NCBI GenBank assembly: GCA_902765975.1 | Contig: CACXBO010000037.1 | Span: 1 to 8,692 of the forward strand | DNA from: Oscillospiraceae bacterium | Lineage (GTDB): Bacteria; Bacillota; Clostridia; Oscillospirales; Oscillospiraceae | DNA length: 8,692 nt | Reading direction: 5' to 3' | Shown here: positions 5,479-8,692 of the stretch, piece by piece | How positions within the stretch are numbered: position 1 is the first letter of the stretch | How the letters are laid out: every line of letters begins with the position of its first letter | Notes under the pieces: model-generated | Database searches by the model: none | The model's input: only the letters and a program-made list of their open reading frames with translations | What the model was told of the DNA's origin: nothing | Program-made: the position numbers and the translations under genes

Positions 5479-6660
5479 TCAGATCTTTTTTGACGGGATG
5501 GCCCTTACTCTTACGACGTCCTTCTGATTGTGGATCGCGGAGAGAAGCTCCACGTCAGGATCGGAGCCGAGCTCGAGCATGGTATATGCAATGGGATATT
5601 CCTTCGTGGACGCGTTGACCATGTTCTCGATGTTTATTCCGCGCTTTGAAATGCTGGAGGTGAGTCCCGCAAGGACGTTCGGCACGTTCTTATGGAATAT
5701 GCAGAGCCTTGCATGGAGGCTCGGAGACATAACTGCCTTGCCGAAATTAACGGAATTAACGATATTTCCGTTCTTTATATAATCGACGGCCTGCTTTGCG
5801 GCCATGATCGCGCAGTTCTCCTCGCTCTCGTGGGTAGTGCCGCCGAGGTGGGGCGTCATAACGACGTTTTTGCGGCCTATAAGGTTGTTCGTGGGGAAAT
5901 CGGTCACGTATCTTGCGACTTTTCCGGACTCAAGTGCAGCTATCATAGCTTCCTCGTTAACGACCTGCTGACGGGCGTAGTTTATGATGCGGACTCCGTC
6001 CTTCATATGCGAGAGGTAATCGGCGCCTATCATATCGCGGGTGAGGTCGGTGAGGGGGCAGTGGAGCGTCAGGAAATCGCAGTCGCAGAGATCGGAGAGA
6101 GAATCGACCTTAGTGACCTGGTTGGAGATGAGCCAGGCGGCGTCTACTGAAAGGAAGGGATCGTAGCCGTAGACGTCCATGCCGAGATTGACGCAGGCAT
6201 TTGCGACTATGCGTCCGACGTTGCCCATTCCGATAACGCCGATCTTCTTATCCATATACTCGGGACCGGCGAACTGAGCCTTTATCTTCTCCATGACCTT
6301 ACTGACCTCGCCGGTAGTGGTGTCGAAGCTGTCTACCCAGTCCATAGCCCCCTTGATATCGCGGCATGCCATTCCGAGGCCGAAGAGGAAGAGCTCCTTG
6401 ACTCCGTTCGCGTTGCCTCCCGGTGTGTTGAAAACAACTATTCCGTTATCGGCGCAGCGGGCGAGTGGAATTGTGTTTACGCCGATTCCGGCTCTTGCGA
6501 TGCACAGAAGCTCGGGGTTGAACTTGTAATCGAGGATGCTGAGCGCGCGGACGAAAATGACCTCCGGAGACTCAAGATCGTCTCCGATCTCAAAACCGTT
6601 GTCGCGGAGATAGCCTACGCAGCTTTTCGAGATGTTGTTGAGCGTCTTGACCTTGTACAT
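5479..6660 (-). CDS. serA: D-3-phosphoglycerate dehydrogenase with C-terminal ACT domain
   Basis: This 393-residue cytoplasmic enzyme oxidises 3-phosphoglycerate to 3-phosphohydroxypyruvate with NAD, the first step of serine synthesis. The substrate-binding half includes ARAGIGVNTIP (55-65) and FNTPGGNANGVKEL (77-90). The NAD fold has IGVIGMGNVGR (140-150), with Asp167 after the second strand. Catalytic candidates are Arg230 (INYARQQVV) and His271 (TPHLGGTTHES). The usual LDVFExEP stretch that carries the catalytic Glu reads YVTDFPTNNL (251-260), as I recall for clostridial SerA proteins. An ACT domain at about 316-390 suggests allosteric control, probably by serine. The gene starts 2 bases after the serC stop with only a weak AGAGAG site, so translation is probably coupled to serC. 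Confidence 0.93.
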   Translation of the reverse strand: MYKVKTLNNISKSCVGYLRDNGFEIGDDLESPEVIFVRALSILDYKFNPELLCIARAGIGVNTIPLARCADNGIVVFNTPGGNANGVKELFLFGLGMACRDIKGAMDWVDSFDTTTGEVSKVMEKIKAQFAGPEYMDKKIGVIGMGNVGRIVANACVNLGMDVYGYDPFLSVDAAWLISNQVTKVDSLSDLCDCDFLTLHCPLTDLTRDMIGADYLSHMKDGVRIINYARQQVVNEEAMIAALESGKVARYVTDFPTNNLIGRKNVVMTPHLGGTTHESEENCAIMAAKQAVDYIKNGNIVNSVNFGKAVMSPSLHARLCIFHKNVPNVLAGLTSSISKRGINIENMVNASTKEYPIAYTMLELGSDPDVELLSAIHNQKDVVRVRAIPSKKI

Positions 6661-6662
6661 AG

Positions 6663-7745
6663 TTATCTGTTCTCTCTTTCAAATTTTTTCATAAAATCAA
6701 CGAGCTTATAAACGCCTTCAACGGGCATGGCGTTATATATAGAGGCGCGCATACCGCCCGCGAGCCTGTGACCCTTGAGGTTGACAAGCCCCTCCGCGGC
6801 GGCCTCCTTTACGAATTTTGCGTCGAGCTCCTCGCTTCCTGTGCGGAACGTCACATTCATCATACTGCGGGAGGAGACTTCGGCGACAGGCTTGAAGAGG
6901 GAGGAGGAGTCGAGATAATCATAGAGCATATCTGACCGCTCGCGTCTCAACGCGTTCATTCCGTGAAGTCCGCCGTGATCGCTGACCCAGTCGAGAACGA
7001 GGCCGAGCATATATATGGTGTATGTCGGCGGAGTGTTCAGCATGGAGTCGGCCTTGATGAACTTTGCGTATGACATTATCGTTGGAGTAATGGGGAGCTC
7101 TTTGCCTATAAGAGCCTTGTCGACGATGACGACGGCCATTCCCGCGGGCGCCATATTCTTCTGAACTCCGGCGTAAACGAGACCGTAACGCGAGAAATCG
7201 ACTGGTCTTGAGAGGATCTCGGAGGACATATCGGCTACGAGAGGTACGCTACCGGTCTCAGGAACGTAGTTCCACGCCGTGCCGTATATAGTGTTGTTCG
7301 AGCAAATGTGGAAATACGCAGCCCTGTCGGAGAGCTGAAGCTCCTCCTGATTCGGAATACGCCTGAAGCCCTCTGCCTCACCGGAGAAAACGACGCGGGG
7401 CGAGCAGTACTTCTTCGCTTCATTATATGCGTTGGTAGAGAAAACGCCGGTCAGAGCGTAGTCTGCAGAGTCGCGATCGCCCAGAAGATTGAGAGGCACG
7501 GCCGCGAACTGAGCGGTCGCTCCGCCCTGCATAAAAATAATCTCGTGAGTTTCGGGAACGTTCAGCACTCTGCGAAGGCTTGCTTTGACCTTGGCAAAGA
7601 TCTCGCCGTAGATCTTGCTCCTGTGGCTCATCTCCATAACGCTCATACCGCTGTCGCCGTATTGCGTCAGCTCAGATGCGGCTTTTTTAAGAACGCTGAG
7701 CGGGAGCATAGAGGGCCCCGCCGAAAAATTATAAACTCTTTCCAT
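6663..7745 (-). CDS. serC: Phosphoserine aminotransferase
   Basis: This 360-residue pyridoxal-phosphate enzyme of fold type I converts 3-phosphohydroxypyruvate and glutamate to phosphoserine and 2-oxoglutarate. RVYNFSAGPSMLP opens the protein as in other SerC. FMQGGATAQFAAVP holds the cofactor-phosphate loop, VADMSSEI the aspartate that contacts the pyridine nitrogen, and YAGVQKNMAPAG the Schiff-base lysine (Lys196 with this start). GHRLAGGMRASIYNAM near the end is also typical. The frame is open two codons further to a TTG at 7751, but GAGGT lies 7 bases before the ATG at 7745 and only 1 base before the TTG, so I choose the ATG. It follows mtaB by 21 bases with no promoter visible, and is tightly coupled to serA. 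No serB phosphatase is in the window. Confidence 0.95.
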   Translation of the reverse strand: MERVYNFSAGPSMLPLSVLKKAASELTQYGDSGMSVMEMSHRSKIYGEIFAKVKASLRRVLNVPETHEIIFMQGGATAQFAAVPLNLLGDRDSADYALTGVFSTNAYNEAKKYCSPRVVFSGEAEGFRRIPNQEELQLSDRAAYFHICSNNTIYGTAWNYVPETGSVPLVADMSSEILSRPVDFSRYGLVYAGVQKNMAPAGMAVVIVDKALIGKELPITPTIMSYAKFIKADSMLNTPPTYTIYMLGLVLDWVSDHGGLHGMNALRRERSDMLYDYLDSSSLFKPVAEVSSRSMMNVTFRTGSEELDAKFVKEAAAEGLVNLKGHRLAGGMRASIYNAMPVEGVYKLVDFMKKFERENR

Positions 7746-7766
7746 GAACAATACCTCATTGACAGT

Positions 7767-8692
7767 TTATTGACGGTCTATTATGTCGCCGAACAGAAGA
7801 GCCCCGTCCGCTCCCTTTATCAGAACGTCGCAGACGCGGTTTCTGAGAGCTTCTCCTTTTGCAGATACGAGAAGGTAATTCCCGCTGTGCCCCTCGAACA
7901 CTCCGGGCTCCTTCTCCGTTTCAAAGAGTACCGAAAGGACTTTGCCCGCCTGAGAGGCGGCAAACCGCCTTTTCATCTCCGCTGCGGCAAGGGATGCGAG
8001 CTTTGCCCTTCGCTCCTTCTCCGCCCGCGTTATCTGATCGGGCATCGAGTCGGCGGGAGTTCCCGCACGGCGGGAATAGGGGAAAACGTGCATCTGAGAG
8101 AAATCGCATTTCTTTATAAATTCAAGAGTCCTGCCGAATTCAGCCTCCGTCTCTCCGGGAAAACCGGTTATAAGGTCGGAGGTGATCCCGCAGTTCGGAA
8201 AGTAACTTCGCAGCAGCTCCACGCTCTCGAAGAACCTTGCGGTATCGTATTTGCGGTTCATTCTTTTAAGCGTTTCGTCGCAGCCGGACTGGAGCGACAG
8301 ATGAAAATGATCGCAGAGCTCGGGATACTTTGAAAGCCTTTCGCAGAACTTCCCGGTTATTATCGTGGGCTCAAGAGAGCCGAGCCTTAAGCGAACGCCG
8401 GGCGCAGCTTTAATGATCGACTCTGTGACGTCCGCCAGGCCTGGTCTTCCGTCAAGATCTGCTCCGTATGAGGCAATTTCAATGCCCGTGAGCACGATCT
8501 CCATGTATCCCGCGCATTTAAGACGCCTTGCCTCTTCGGCAGCAGCCTCCACGGGCAGAGAGCGCACTCTGCCGCGCGCGTAAGGTATAACGCAGTAGGA
8601 GCAGAAATTGACACAGCCGTCCTCGATTTTCATAAGAGCTCTGGTGCGATTTTCCGCGCTGCCGGACGGAAGAGGCTCGAAGACTTTTCTGG
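7767..8692 (-). CDS. mtaB: tRNA t6A37 methylthiotransferase MtaB, C-terminal part
   Basis: MtaB (YqeV) is a radical SAM enzyme that adds a methylthio group to carbon 2 of t6A at tRNA position 37, using two [4Fe-4S] clusters. The last 307 residues are visible and the frame is open to the right edge, so the ATG at 8633 is internal and the N-terminal methylthiotransferase domain lies outside. The fragment has RTRALMKIEDGC, where MtaB proteins read RTRAxLKIQDGC, and the radical SAM motif CVNFCSYC. Then come VLTGIEIASYG, LRLGSLEP, HLSLQSGCDETLKRMNR and LITGFPGE. A TRAM-like RNA-binding tail (about the last 60 residues, VLFETEKEPGVFEGHSGNYL onwards) closes the protein. The wording of these motifs fits MtaB better than MiaB or RimO. 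It is upstream of serC in the same operon. Confidence 0.9.
   Translation of the reverse strand, partial: RKVFEPLPSGSAENRTRALMKIEDGCVNFCSYCVIPYARGRVRSLPVEAAAEEARRLKCAGYMEIVLTGIEIASYGADLDGRPGLADVTESIIKAAPGVRLRLGSLEPTIITGKFCERLSKYPELCDHFHLSLQSGCDETLKRMNRKYDTARFFESVELLRSYFPNCGITSDLITGFPGETEAEFGRTLEFIKKCDFSQMHVFPYSRRAGTPADSMPDQITRAEKERRAKLASLAAAEMKRRFAASQAGKVLSVLFETEKEPGVFEGHSGNYLLVSAKGEALRNRVCDVLIKGADGALLFGDIIDRQ

Noticed and set aside
7749..7751. TTG as start codon of serC
   Set aside because: The Shine-Dalgarno sequence is only about one base away, while the ATG two codons later is properly spaced and matches the family N-terminus.
7758..7774. Direct repeat ATTGAC with 11-base period and a plus-strand TTGACA near the mtaB-serC junction
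   Set aside because: No good -10 box at a suitable distance, and the region is a short intra-operon gap partly inside mtaB. Probably chance.
7308..8333. Long plus-strand open frame of 341 codons across serC and mtaB
   Set aside because: It crosses the boundary of two well-supported minus-strand genes, shows no recognisable domain, and is explained by codon bias on the coding strand.
8631..8633. ATG as start of the mtaB reading frame
   Set aside because: It is an internal methionine. The frame continues upstream to the window edge with the conserved RTRA segment and lacks a ribosome site here.

Overview
The window looks like chromosome of an endospore-forming anaerobic member of the Clostridia (Firmicutes/Bacillota). 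This rests on three things: a SigK-type mother-cell sigma factor, Firmicutes-style Shine-Dalgarno sites and lipobox, and proteins that read like those of gut Clostridia (SerA with ACT domain, SerC, a DUF1858 protein, a TtcA-family protein). Base composition is moderate, roughly half G+C by eye. I see no mobile element, CRISPR array, tRNA or rRNA, and no gap of 300 bases or more without a gene. All genes except sigK lie on the minus strand.

Layout from left to right. (1) Positions 1-1613 hold a minus-strand polar amino-acid ABC transporter operon: membrane permease, then ATPase, then a substrate-binding lipoprotein cut by the left edge. It is driven by a consensus SigA-type promoter at 1585-1613, which also shows that the permease starts at 1548. 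(2) Positions 1639-2390 hold sigK on the plus strand, divergent from the transporter. Its promoter resembles a SigE promoter and contains a SpoIIID-like box. (3) Positions 2397-4492 hold a minus-strand operon: a small CxxC protein (DUF1858), a TtcA-like tRNA thiolation ATPase and a sugar-type nucleotidyltransferase of unknown substrate, with a strong promoter at 4464-4492. It converges on sigK with only 6 bases between the stop codons. (4) Positions 4520-8692 hold a minus-strand operon: mtaB (its 5' end beyond the right edge), serC, serA and a diacylglycerol-kinase-family lipid kinase, closed by a clear intrinsic terminator at 4520-4553.

How the genes fit together. SerA and SerC are the first two steps of L-serine synthesis from 3-phosphoglycerate; the third enzyme (SerB) is not in the window. 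The lipid kinase downstream would make phosphatidate, which with serine could feed phosphatidylserine synthesis (inference). MtaB and the TtcA-like protein are both sulfur-inserting tRNA enzymes acting at anticodon-loop positions 37 and, by family, 32. The transporter presumably imports a polar amino acid, but its substrate cannot be read from the sequence. sigK appears uninterrupted and keeps a hydrophobic N-terminal pro-sequence.

The window is mostly housekeeping genes. I do not see a convincing new system. The points most worth a second look are the SigE/SpoIIID-like control region of sigK, the three-cysteine DUF1858 protein beside the TtcA-like enzyme, and the palindrome at the transporter transcription start.
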